DNA of 5,153 nt from positions 1 to 5,153 of the forward strand of contig JAKPKF010000203.1 of the NCBI GenBank assembly GCA_029553845.1, written 5' to 3'. Of the stretch, positions 1 through 5,153 are shown one piece after another (within the stretch, counting starts at the first letter, position 1; every line of letters starts with the position of its first letter). The notes below the pieces were generated by a model. The model saw nothing but the letters and a program-made list of their open reading frames with translations, did not search any database and was not told the origin of the DNA. The translations under genes were made by a program, and so were the position numbers. The stretch is from a bacterium. GTDB lineage: Bacteria; Patescibacteria; Dojkabacteria; SC72.

Positions 1-2313
1 TCCTTTCTTGCGATGGGCTTTGATCTCTTTCAGTAGTTCGGTTTCTTTTCTGCTCTCCGCAAGGCTCTGGTACCAGGAAAGTTGAAAGTCGCTGAGTTCT
101 TCAAGCGTAGACTCCTTGAACCGGGAGATTGCCAGATCAGAGTACTTGTTTGCATTATCTTGATCCTCCATTTCCTTATAAATATCATGCATTAGAACAT
201 AATAGGCTGGGTCTTCCTCTTCTTCAATCGCCTCTAGCAAGTAGGGTACAGCCAGATCGTGCTTTTTCCTTTGATTTAGCGACAAAGCCAAATTGAACAA
301 GGGGCCTTTCCAATCACCGTGCTTAGCTGCTTCGAGGTAGAATTTCTCTTGATTCTTATAGTCCTTGATTTTGCCATACCAAATGCCCAGTTGGTTTAGC
401 ACATATACATCAGGTTTGGTGTTGCTCTTAAGCACTCTCTTGTAGAATTCAATCGCTTTCTCGTTCTTGCCTTGCTCAGCATAGAGATGAGCGAGTTCTT
501 TGATCTTAGCCATACTACTTGGGCTCTGACGATTAATCCTGATCCATTCCTCGATTTCCATTATCTTGCGCTGAAGCTCATTGACATTCACGATATGAGT
601 GATTGGATTCTCAATTGTGACCGAGAACTCTGCCTCAGGTTGACTTTCAAGAGAGAGATTAATATCCAGGACCTGATCTGCGCTCATGTTGTAAGAGAGA
701 TTGATAACCTCGCCTTTGTTGATGATAGGCAGCAGCTTCCATGTACTGGCAAAAAGAAGTTTGGCTTCATCTCCACTTCCTGCTACTATCTCGATCCTGA
801 GGTCCTCACTGTTTGAGATTACAGATTTGGGCACTTTCAAGGCTTTGTTTTCCGCCCAAATATCCTCACCCGGATAGGGAAGCTTCTGCCCGGCCAGGAT
901 CAGCGGAATTAAGCCTTTTTTGGTGTTAATGGAGATCTGCTGATGACATACCGGTTCAAACCAATTGGTGCCCGTAACGGCACGATATAGGGCGTTAAAT
1001 GCTGCTCCCCGAGAAACACAGGTCTGGATGCGCTCTTCAGTATCTACCAAATGGACTTTGGCTTTGGGGAAGCATTCCCTAATCCTGTCTTCCACTTGAG
1101 GTATCATACAACTGCCTCCAACCAGTAAGACGAAATCAATATCCTCTTTTTCCAGAGCTGCATGGTTTAGAGTATCGTCAATTGGTGAGAAGATACTGGT
1201 GAAACTGCGATAATCAGTTTCGGTAATAAAGGTCAAGTCCTCATCCAGGAAGGGTTGCAGCACATTGTTGAATTCCTCCAGGCTTAGGCTGGGTTTGGTC
1301 ATAGATAGCCACTGTCCCTGCACCTCAATCTTGAGTGTTTGTGGCAAGGATACAGTAATATCGTTGGAGGGGGCAGCATACTCACTCATAGCTCTCTGCC
1401 TGCGGATTGTATTTGCCATCATAATCTTGAGGTTTTCAGCTATGCCGATCAGATTCGGTTCCAGTGTGTTCTTCTTGTCTGCATAGCCAAGTTCACTATC
1501 GGTAATGCCATTTTCACTGCAAAGCTTGGGTATTAGAACTTCGTACAAGATAGCGACATCAATATCAGCTCCACCCAATTTATGATAGCGGGAAACGGCC
1601 TTGGTGGATCGTCTGAAGCTCTTGTTAGCCTTGTCTGCGGCGATGTTCATTATCGCCACATCACAAGTACCTCCCCCAAAATCGAAGACCAGGATATTAG
1701 TCTCAGAATCAAACTGAGGCAGTTCCTCAGCAGAACTGATACTGTGGAGATAATCTATCAAGGCAGCTATTGGTTCGTCCAGGAGATTCCCTCCAGATAT
1801 CGTCACACCTCCCAATTCAGCAGCAAGTAGTGTGTCCCTGCGTTGAGCAATTTGAAAGGAAGCCGGAACAGTTACAACTACGTAGTCTATGGGACTGTCA
1901 TCTGTACGTTTAGCATGCTGGATCATAGTTTTGATAATGTGACCAGCAATCTCTGAGGCAGATCTAAAGCCATCAAGAGCATTAGCATAGGTCTTGCCAA
2001 TGCCCATATCGAGTTTAGTTTCGGAGAAGAGATTCTTAGCTTGGATGAGTTTGTATTCCTGGGGGTTCTTCTTCATCCGATTTGCGCCTTCGCCAACCCA
2101 AACCTTGCCAGCTTGAATAGCGACTACGGAGGGAAAAAGGATATCCGTAAAACTCCCCAAGGGAGTATCCTGCTCAATTTGTATTACCTTTGTTTCCGGA
2201 GGTGATCCAGGATGCCATTTGATCTCTGTCATGACTGAGTTTGTGGTTCCTAGATCAATGCCCAGCACTCTGAGCGGTTTTTCGCATTTGACTGGTAGTA
2301 AGCCGTTACTCAT
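1..2313 (-). CDS. Hsp70/DnaK-like ATPase with C-terminal TPR repeats (C-terminus outside window)
   Basis: This is an ATP-driven chaperone-type protein, presumably cytoplasmic; 771 codons are visible and no stop is reached. The start ATG follows GGAGG by 5 bases. The nucleotide-binding domain spans about residues 14-443. It has phosphate-1 motif IDLGTTNS (19-26, D20), an AKNLF lysine (K93, matching DnaK K70), TVPASF (148-153), DEP (E180, matching DnaK E171), FDFGGGTCD (D211, T216, matching DnaK D194, T199) and the adenosine motif LLVGGS (396-401). All main catalytic positions are kept, so ATPase activity is expected. The acidic hydrophobic DVLLLD linker of DnaK is absent. A beta-type substrate domain (about 450-590) contains LILAGQKLP. 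In place of the helical lid, four TPR-like repeats follow (about 600-633, 634-667, 668-701, 702-735), which suggests binding to a partner protein. It is not housekeeping DnaK: the C-terminus differs and no dnaJ or grpE is adjacent in the window. The client or partner is unknown. Confidence 0.93.
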   Translation of the reverse strand, partial: MSNGLLPVKCEKPLRVLGIDLGTTNSVMTEIKWHPGSPPETKVIQIEQDTPLGSFTDILFPSVVAIQAGKVWVGEGANRMKKNPQEYKLIQAKNLFSETKLDMGIGKTYANALDGFRSASEIAGHIIKTMIQHAKRTDDSPIDYVVVTVPASFQIAQRRDTLLAAELGGVTISGGNLLDEPIAALIDYLHSISSAEELPQFDSETNILVFDFGGGTCDVAIMNIAADKANKSFRRSTKAVSRYHKLGGADIDVAILYEVLIPKLCSENGITDSELGYADKKNTLEPNLIGIAENLKIMMANTIRRQRAMSEYAAPSNDITVSLPQTLKIEVQGQWLSMTKPSLSLEEFNNVLQPFLDEDLTFITETDYRSFTSIFSPIDDTLNHAALEKEDIDFVLLVGGSCMIPQVEDRIRECFPKAKVHLVDTEERIQTCVSRGAAFNALYRAVTGTNWFEPVCHQQISINTKKGLIPLILAGQKLPYPGEDIWAENKALKVPKSVISNSEDLRIEIVAGSGDEAKLLFASTWKLLPIINKGEVINLSYNMSADQVLDINLSLESQPEAEFSVTIENPITHIVNVNELQRKIMEIEEWIRINRQSPSSMAKIKELAHLYAEQGKNEKAIEFYKRVLKSNTKPDVYVLNQLGIWYGKIKDYKNQEKFYLEAAKHGDWKGPLFNLALSLNQRKKHDLAVPYLLEAIEEEEDPAYYVLMHDIYKEMEDQDNANKYSDLAISRFKESTLEELSDFQLSWYQSLAESRKETELLKEIKAHRKKG

Positions 2314-2318
2314 AGATG

Positions 2319-2323
2319 CCTCC
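2319..2323 (-). promoter_or_regulatory. Ribosome binding site of the Hsp70-like gene
   Basis: GGAGG lies 5 bases before the ATG at 2313. It is the strongest Shine-Dalgarno match in the window and fixes the start of the Hsp70-like gene. Translation of this gene therefore does not depend on coupling to the gene upstream. Confidence 0.85.
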
Positions 2324-2368
2324 ATTTATGAGATGTAACAATTCTAATGCATTCAGTGATGTATTTGA

Positions 2369-2385
2369 GATTAGAACTTCTAATC
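2369..2385. promoter_or_regulatory. Perfect 17-base dyad, possible operator
   Basis: The sequence GATTAGAACTTCTAATC is a perfect inverted repeat with 8-base arms and a single central base. It lies in the 120-base gap between the membrane-protein gene and the Hsp70-like gene. Part of the half-site, TTCTAAT, recurs at 2342-2348, 36 bases from its copy in the dyad (2378-2384), again upstream of the Hsp70-like gene. It is AT-rich and no T-run follows it, so it does not look like an intrinsic terminator. A dimeric regulator site is the natural reading. The best promoter match nearby on the minus strand is poor: TTGGTA, 16 bases, CATGAT, with the last three bases inside the dyad. No function is proven. 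Confidence 0.35.
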
Positions 2386-2433
2386 ATGGGTTACCTGAAA
2401 TCGGTACCAATGTAGATTCATATAGTGCCTTTC

Positions 2434-3174
2434 TTATTTTTTGGTTTCTACAATGGGTGATGATTTGCTAGTAACAACGCTGTCTTGCCCAGAGACCGAA
2501 AAAGTCGGACTACAATTCATCACTTGTACCTTGTGGATAATTTCTGTATTGTCTGGCTTTTTTGAGCATCGCAAGTTGATGATATTCAATACCAAAGAAG
2601 AAACACCTATGATTATCGAAAACGCCAATGCAATTATCGAAATGACAAATTGCTTTATAAACCTCTTGTCGGAATTCTTTCTCTCGATATCATCCTTAGA
2701 TTTAAAGCCGTTTTCTATGAAATCAAGAAGATCTTGTGTTGGATACAGTCTTGAGTAATAATAGCCACGGAAAAAAACAGCGTAATCCCCGAAGAGTTTC
2801 ATCTTATTGGATGTATCTACAGCATTTTTAAGTGTATTAATAGTAAATGGTTCTGATGGGGCGTTTAGATTCTGATCCATCAATACTAAATTGTCTTTGA
2901 CTAATCCCGTTATCAAATCAATTATAGTTAATAATTTACCAAGCTTTTCTGCGAGTTTGAGCCTATTATGCTTATCAAGGGATGCTTTAGATTCTTGATC
3001 GTTGTCATCAACACATGGTGTTGCTATGGATGTCCCATATTGACCTGATATCTCGAAAACAATGTCTGGGAGTTTATTTTCGATTACTTTCTTTACAGTA
3101 CTGTATCCGTCTCTATCCCAGTAATCCTTCATATATGATAGGATTTCTTTCTCAAATGTAGAAAATGACTTCAT
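2434..3174 (-). CDS. Unknown protein with one transmembrane segment near its C-terminus
   Basis: I do not recognise the family of this 246-residue protein. The first 170 residues are soluble, mixed and charged, with no signal peptide. A strongly hydrophobic stretch follows at about 174-200 (FVISIIALAFSIIIGVSSLV and on), long enough for one membrane-spanning helix. It is flanked by basic residues on both sides (RKNSDKRF before, RCSKK after). A 45-residue polar tail rich in Ser, Thr and Val ends the protein. The likely form is a tail-proximal membrane anchor, but topology is uncertain because both flanks are positive. The start ATG has GGAG 5 bases upstream and lies 11 bases after the stop of the HEPN-like gene, so the two are probably co-transcribed. 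The context suggests a membrane-tethered partner, such as a sensor or effector, of the neighbouring proteins; this is inference. The gene is more AT-rich than the Hsp70-like gene. Confidence 0.8.
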   Translation of the reverse strand: MKSFSTFEKEILSYMKDYWDRDGYSTVKKVIENKLPDIVFEISGQYGTSIATPCVDDNDQESKASLDKHNRLKLAEKLGKLLTIIDLITGLVKDNLVLMDQNLNAPSEPFTINTLKNAVDTSNKMKLFGDYAVFFRGYYYSRLYPTQDLLDFIENGFKSKDDIERKNSDKRFIKQFVISIIALAFSIIIGVSSLVLNIINLRCSKKPDNTEIIHKVQVMNCSPTFSVSGQDSVVTSKSSPIVETKK

Positions 3175-3179
3175 AACAT

Positions 3180-3183
3180 CTCC
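3180..3183 (-). promoter_or_regulatory. Ribosome binding site of the membrane-protein gene
   Basis: GGAG lies 5 bases upstream of the ATG at 3174, in the 11-base gap after the TAA of the preceding gene. It supports this start and operon-style translation. Confidence 0.7.
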
Positions 3184-3185
3184 AT

Positions 3186-3785
3186 TTACAGTTTAACTCG
3201 AATCAACTCGACCAACTTCAAGTAGAAAGGGATCACGAATTTATCTATTGATAGGTTTAGCTCTTTGTTTGCCATCGTAGCCTGTCCGAACAACTCATTA
3301 TACAAGCTGTAAGCTTGGTCATAATCTTGCTCATGACCTACCCTCTGTTTGTATCCCAGTTGATACGAACTGTGAGCAAATAGATGACGGCAATAACGCA
3401 GTAACTCAAAGTATTTATCATCTTTCAATGGACATTGGTTCCAGTCGGTTATGAATGTATCCATAATGCACTTTAGTTCTATGAAGAAACTCTGGTTAAT
3501 CCAATGCCCGATATCCTGATACTGATTATACTTCTCGTCTGTGTCAAACTGACCTAACTCAAAGACTATGTAGCAGGCATAGCCCAAGCCTTGGTATAAA
3601 GGTGCTGTAGGGACACAGAAGCAGTTTCTTGCTTTGCAGGATGAAAGGCTATCAATTATCGCAGAGTCGATGTAAGGAGTTAACGACCTTGCCCTCAGAT
3701 AAGTCTGAAAGTGAGCATCCATCACCTCAAGTAACTCCTGTTTATCTTCGGGAGAAAGATACTTCATTTCATGGCTTGTTTTCAT
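3186..3785 (-). CDS. Small HEPN-like protein with RxxxxH motif
   Basis: I place the start at the ATG at 3785, giving 199 residues. GGAAG lies 5 bases upstream, and this start overlaps the previous gene by only 17 bases. The longer open frame, from 3920, would overlap by about 150 bases. Another ATG at 3767 is possible but lacks a ribosome binding site. The protein looks largely helical. Its key feature is LLRYCRHLFAH at about residues 128-138: Arg133 and His138 form an RxxxxH motif with a polar residue after the Arg, followed by Ser. HEPN domains, many of them RNases in toxin-antitoxin, abortive-infection and CRISPR effectors, carry such a motif near a helix end. A Cys cluster (CKARNCFC, about 50-57) could bind metal or be structural. 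The rest matches nothing I recognise. HEPN membership is a motif-level inference; an RNase role would be a further step. The gene sits between the nuclease-fold gene and the membrane-protein gene. Confidence 0.75.
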   Translation of the reverse strand: MKTSHEMKYLSPEDKQELLEVMDAHFQTYLRARSLTPYIDSAIIDSLSSCKARNCFCVPTAPLYQGLGYACYIVFELGQFDTDEKYNQYQDIGHWINQSFFIELKCIMDTFITDWNQCPLKDDKYFELLRYCRHLFAHSSYQLGYKQRVGHEQDYDQAYSLYNELFGQATMANKELNLSIDKFVIPFYLKLVELIRVKL

Positions 3786-4914
3786 TGCTACTTCCGTACA
3801 AATATGCTTTGAATCCATCTGGAATTTTCCACTCCGTGTTCTTGTGGGGATTCGGATAATACTCATAACTAGTGGCATATATGCTGCTGACATTGATATC
3901 GTAGAATAGAATGCCTTCAAGTACGTTCAAACCTTCTAAGCATTCTTGTATATTCTTAATATGCTGTTCTTTATCGGATATCCTGCTGAACTGAGGCTCA
4001 TACACTGTTTCGGGGTAGTAAAGAAGCTTGGCTATTTCTTTCGGGGAGTACGCTTCTGATCTATTTTCGTGATTATTAGCCACAGCTACGATTATCGGTA
4101 TATGCTTCGATAATTCTTTATAAGCCTTTCCTTTACTAAGAATGTTGTTAACCACTCTATATGTCTTATGCCCTCTAGTTGTCATGTGTGATGAGCCTCC
4201 TGATCCTATTTTAAACTCAAGACCGCTATCATCAGTTTCATACTCATCTATTCCATATCCAAACATCACTTTAGTGATAATTCTATCGGATACTACCCTA
4301 CAAAAATCTGTAAATCTATCTTCTTGCTTTGCCTTTTCTTCCTTTTTCAATCCCTCTTGATAAGTAGGCATTTCGAACCTAGACGAATTGAAATCAAGAT
4401 TAATATCCATACCATTACTCTTTAACCCCTCCTTTGCAAGGCTGTGTATCAAGCCGATACAAGCGTTGAGGGCACTTTGGCGATTGCTTTTATCTGTCGT
4501 AACAATTTCAATCAATATTTTCTGGTTTCTATCATACACAATCCAATCTGGAGTTGCTGCTGTTTTTTCCCTTGAATAATTACATTTTGGAGAGTACTCA
4601 AGCTCTAATGAGTTCTTCTTGCAATACTCATTAAGAGAGTATCCGACAACAAGTTCATGTAAGAAATGAATGCTATTATTAGAATCTGATAACTTCTTGA
4701 TTGTTTTTTTGAGTTTAGAATTGTCGAGTTTTAACTTGAATAAAAGGTTGGTGTAGCTATCCGGGAGATCAGCATAGTTTTGATAGTTTTGGAATTGTTT
4801 AAAATCCTTGGCATCATTATGATGCAGAATTGGGATCACAGGTTTCGTTATTCTTTCAATGTATTCGATAGAATCTTTGTTAAGTCCCAAATGTTGGTGT
4901 AAATTCCAACTCAT
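3769..4914 (-). CDS. PD-(D/E)XK-like nuclease-fold protein, active site possibly degenerate
   Basis: This 381-residue protein is probably cytoplasmic, with no signal peptide or membrane segment. The middle resembles a restriction-endonuclease-like core. A helix with HFLHELVVGYSL (about 83-94, E87) is followed by TPDWIVYD (121-128, P122 and D123). Then comes a hydrophobic strand ending in ILIEIVTTDK (133-142, E136). This matches the spacing of PD...(D/E)xK, but the usual Lys is Val138, so catalysis may use another basic residue (K142 is close) or be lost. Later parts are SDRIITKV (209-216) and KGKAYKELSKHIPIIVAVAN (261-280). From memory, proteins with a similar layout exist in which the ExK Lys is also missing. 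The C-terminal third is unassigned. The start ATG has only a weak AGAG upstream. It is the first gene of the compact cluster and overlaps the next by 17 bases. It is low in G+C compared with the Hsp70-like gene. Nuclease function is unproven. Confidence 0.78.
   Translation of the reverse strand: MSWNLHQHLGLNKDSIEYIERITKPVIPILHHNDAKDFKQFQNYQNYADLPDSYTNLLFKLKLDNSKLKKTIKKLSDSNNSIHFLHELVVGYSLNEYCKKNSLELEYSPKCNYSREKTAATPDWIVYDRNQKILIEIVTTDKSNRQSALNACIGLIHSLAKEGLKSNGMDINLDFNSSRFEMPTYQEGLKKEEKAKQEDRFTDFCRVVSDRIITKVMFGYGIDEYETDDSGLEFKIGSGGSSHMTTRGHKTYRVVNNILSKGKAYKELSKHIPIIVAVANNHENRSEAYSPKEIAKLLYYPETVYEPQFSRISDKEQHIKNIQECLEGLNVLEGILFYDINVSSIYATSYEYYPNPHKNTEWKIPDGFKAYLYGSSNENKP
3791..3795 (-). promoter_or_regulatory. 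Ribosome binding site deciding the start of the HEPN-like gene
   Basis: GGAAG lies 5 bases before the ATG at 3785, inside the 3' end of the nuclease-fold gene. It favours this start over the ATG at 3920, which would double-code about 150 bases, and the ATG at 3767, which has only AAGCCATGA-type sequence upstream. The arrangement suggests translational coupling to the upstream gene. Confidence 0.6.
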
Positions 4915-4931
4915 TGTTTCTCTGGTTGTTT

Positions 4932-4951
4932 GAGGGCATCTGATATCCCTC
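4932..4951 (-). other. Small hairpin in the predicted leader
   Basis: On the minus strand GAGGG pairs with CCCTC, and TAT with ATG inside, leaving a CAG loop and one bulged A. It lies 17 bases before the start codon of the nuclease-fold gene, within the predicted transcript leader. No U-run follows, so it is not a standard terminator. It could be chance or a weak control of translation. Confidence 0.25.
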
Positions 4952-4989
4952 GTTACTCACAATCTATGTAAGGCCAAGCGACCAGTTGC

Positions 4990-5018
4990 ATTGTTTTCAT
5001 CTTGTAGATCCAAGTCAA
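4990..5018 (-). promoter_or_regulatory. Candidate sigma-70-type promoter for the gene cluster
   Basis: TTGACT (5018-5013) matches the -35 consensus at five of six bases. A 17-base spacer leads to AACAAT (4995-4990), four of six for the -10 box. Transcription would start near 4983 and give a leader of about 70 bases before the nuclease-fold gene. It lies just downstream, in transcription order, of the REP-like hairpin and is the best promoter match upstream of the cluster. The -10 box is weak. Confidence 0.45.
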
Positions 5019-5021
5019 GTT

Positions 5022-5030
5022 CTTTTTCAT
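5022..5030. repeat. 9-base direct repeat, left copy, flanking the hairpin
   Basis: CTTTTTCAT occurs here and identically at 5131-5139, on either side of the GC-rich hairpin, 17 and 22 bases from its arms. It could be a target duplication or part of a larger repeat unit. The motif is simple (ATGAAAAAG on the minus strand), so chance is possible. Confidence 0.35.
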
Positions 5031-5047
5031 AAATAATCTACCTTGCT

Positions 5048-5108
5048 GCGACGGGCTGGAGCCCTGCGGAGGAGGCGTAGCCGACGGAGCAGGGCTCTAG
5101 CCCGTCGC
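5048..5108. repeat. GC-rich REP-like inverted repeat
   Basis: Two 20-base arms (5048-5067 and 5089-5108) are complementary at 19 of 20 positions and enclose a 21-base loop. The loop itself holds a mini-hairpin, GGC-GTA-GCC (5074-5082). The single mismatch is G5058 opposite T5098. A plus-strand RNA would therefore pair throughout with one G-U, while the minus-strand RNA would have a C-A mismatch. G+C is far higher than in the surrounding DNA. No T-run follows on either side, so this is not an ordinary intrinsic terminator. The imperfect palindrome with GTAG in the loop is reminiscent of REP/MITE-like dispersed elements. Copy number cannot be judged from one window. Confidence 0.75.
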
Positions 5109-5130
5109 GCGTTACCTCAAATGGTATGGG

Positions 5131-5139
5131 CTTTTTCAT
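5131..5139. repeat. 9-base direct repeat, right copy, flanking the hairpin
   Basis: This is the second exact copy of CTTTTTCAT; its partner is at 5022-5030. Between the two copies lie the REP-like hairpin and short AT-rich flanks. The unequal distances to the hairpin arms weaken a simple target-duplication reading. Confidence 0.35.
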
Positions 5140-5153
5140 GGTGTCTATGATTC

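Larger units (their letters stand above)
2314..2433. other. Intergenic region before the Hsp70-like gene
   Basis: These 120 bases separate the membrane-protein gene from the Hsp70-like gene. They contain the ribosome binding site, the 17-base dyad and a near-palindrome centred on GGTACC (2400-2411). I see no GC-rich hairpin with a T-run, so readthrough from the upstream genes is possible. I see no convincing sigma-70 promoter either. Whether the Hsp70-like gene belongs to the same transcript cannot be settled from sequence alone. Confidence 0.6.
4915..5153. other. Non-coding region upstream of the cluster
   Basis: This region of at least 239 bases runs to the window edge. It contains the leader hairpin, the candidate promoter, the REP-like element and its flanking direct repeats. 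No tRNA, CRISPR or convincing gene is visible. Two very short minus-strand frames begin with ATGAAAAAG, at 5139 (33 codons, running through the hairpin) and at 5030 (25 codons). Neither has a convincing ribosome binding site, and the second runs across the promoter, so I do not call them genes. Confidence 0.6.

Noticed and set aside
472..1830. Several plus-strand open frames inside the Hsp70-like gene
   Set aside because: They lie opposite a continuous Hsp70 frame with all family motifs and show no domain features of their own.
1..2313. Naming the Hsp70-like gene dnaK
   Set aside because: The linker is missing, the lid is replaced by TPR repeats and no dnaJ or grpE is next to it, so it is a paralogue and not the housekeeping chaperone.
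2441..2758. 105-codon plus-strand frame opposite the membrane-protein gene
   Set aside because: It lies wholly opposite the membrane-protein frame, which has a good ribosome binding site and operon spacing; the plus frame has neither.
3786..3920. N-terminal extension of the HEPN-like protein from the ATG at 3920
   Set aside because: It would overlap the nuclease-fold gene by about 150 bases. The ATG at 3785 has a good GGAAG site and a typical 17-base overlap.
4142..4579. Two plus-strand frames opposite the nuclease-fold gene
   Set aside because: They are short, have no ribosome binding site and lie opposite the conserved-looking nuclease core.
4953..5030. 25-codon frame starting ATGAAAAAG upstream of the nuclease-fold gene
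   Set aside because: It has no convincing ribosome binding site (AAGG is 10 bases away) and it covers the best promoter match.
5048..5108. Reading the GC-rich hairpin as an intrinsic terminator
   Set aside because: There is no T-run directly after either arm in either direction. It may still hinder transcription, but the REP-like reading fits better.
5038..5139. 33-codon frame reading through the REP-like hairpin
   Set aside because: It has no ribosome binding site, and most of it is the palindrome, so the open frame is probably incidental.

Overview
All coding capacity in this window lies on the minus strand. The reading order is therefore right to left: a PD-(D/E)XK-like nuclease-fold protein (4914 to 3769), a small protein with a HEPN-type RxxxxH motif (3785 to 3186), a membrane-anchored protein of unknown family (3174 to 2434), a 120-base gap, and a long Hsp70-like ATPase with a C-terminal TPR array (2313 to beyond position 1, cut by the window edge). 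The first three genes are packed like an operon: a 17-base overlap, then an 11-base gap with a Shine-Dalgarno sequence. The Hsp70-like gene has its own strong ribosome binding site and may share the transcript or have its own promoter.

The sequence is clearly bacterial: GGAGG-type ribosome binding sites, short spacers and overlapping genes. No marker gene fixes the species. Hand counts on single 60-base lines give about 42%, 42% and 53% G+C in the Hsp70-like gene and about 27%, 33% and 33% in the upstream genes. The upstream genes therefore look richer in A+T and may have a different history. An environmental Gram-negative bacterium carrying dispersed hairpin repeats is plausible, but that is a guess.

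Region by region: 1-2313 encodes the Hsp70-like protein, with nucleotide-binding domain, degenerate linker, beta-type substrate domain and four TPR-like repeats. 2314-2433 holds its ribosome binding site and a perfect 17-base dyad. 2434-3174 encodes the protein with one transmembrane segment. 3186-3785 encodes the HEPN-like protein. 3769-4914 encodes the nuclease-fold protein. 4915-5153 carries a small leader hairpin, a promoter-like TTGACT/AACAAT pair, and a GC-rich 61-base REP-like hairpin flanked by 9-base direct repeats.

Working hypothesis (inference): two possible nucleic-acid-acting proteins, a membrane protein and a chaperone-type ATPase with a protein-binding array form one functional cassette. 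This could be a conflict or defence system in which the Hsp70-TPR protein senses or controls the effectors. I do not recognise this combination as a named system. Only the Hsp70 assignment is firm; the HEPN and nuclease assignments rest on short motifs.
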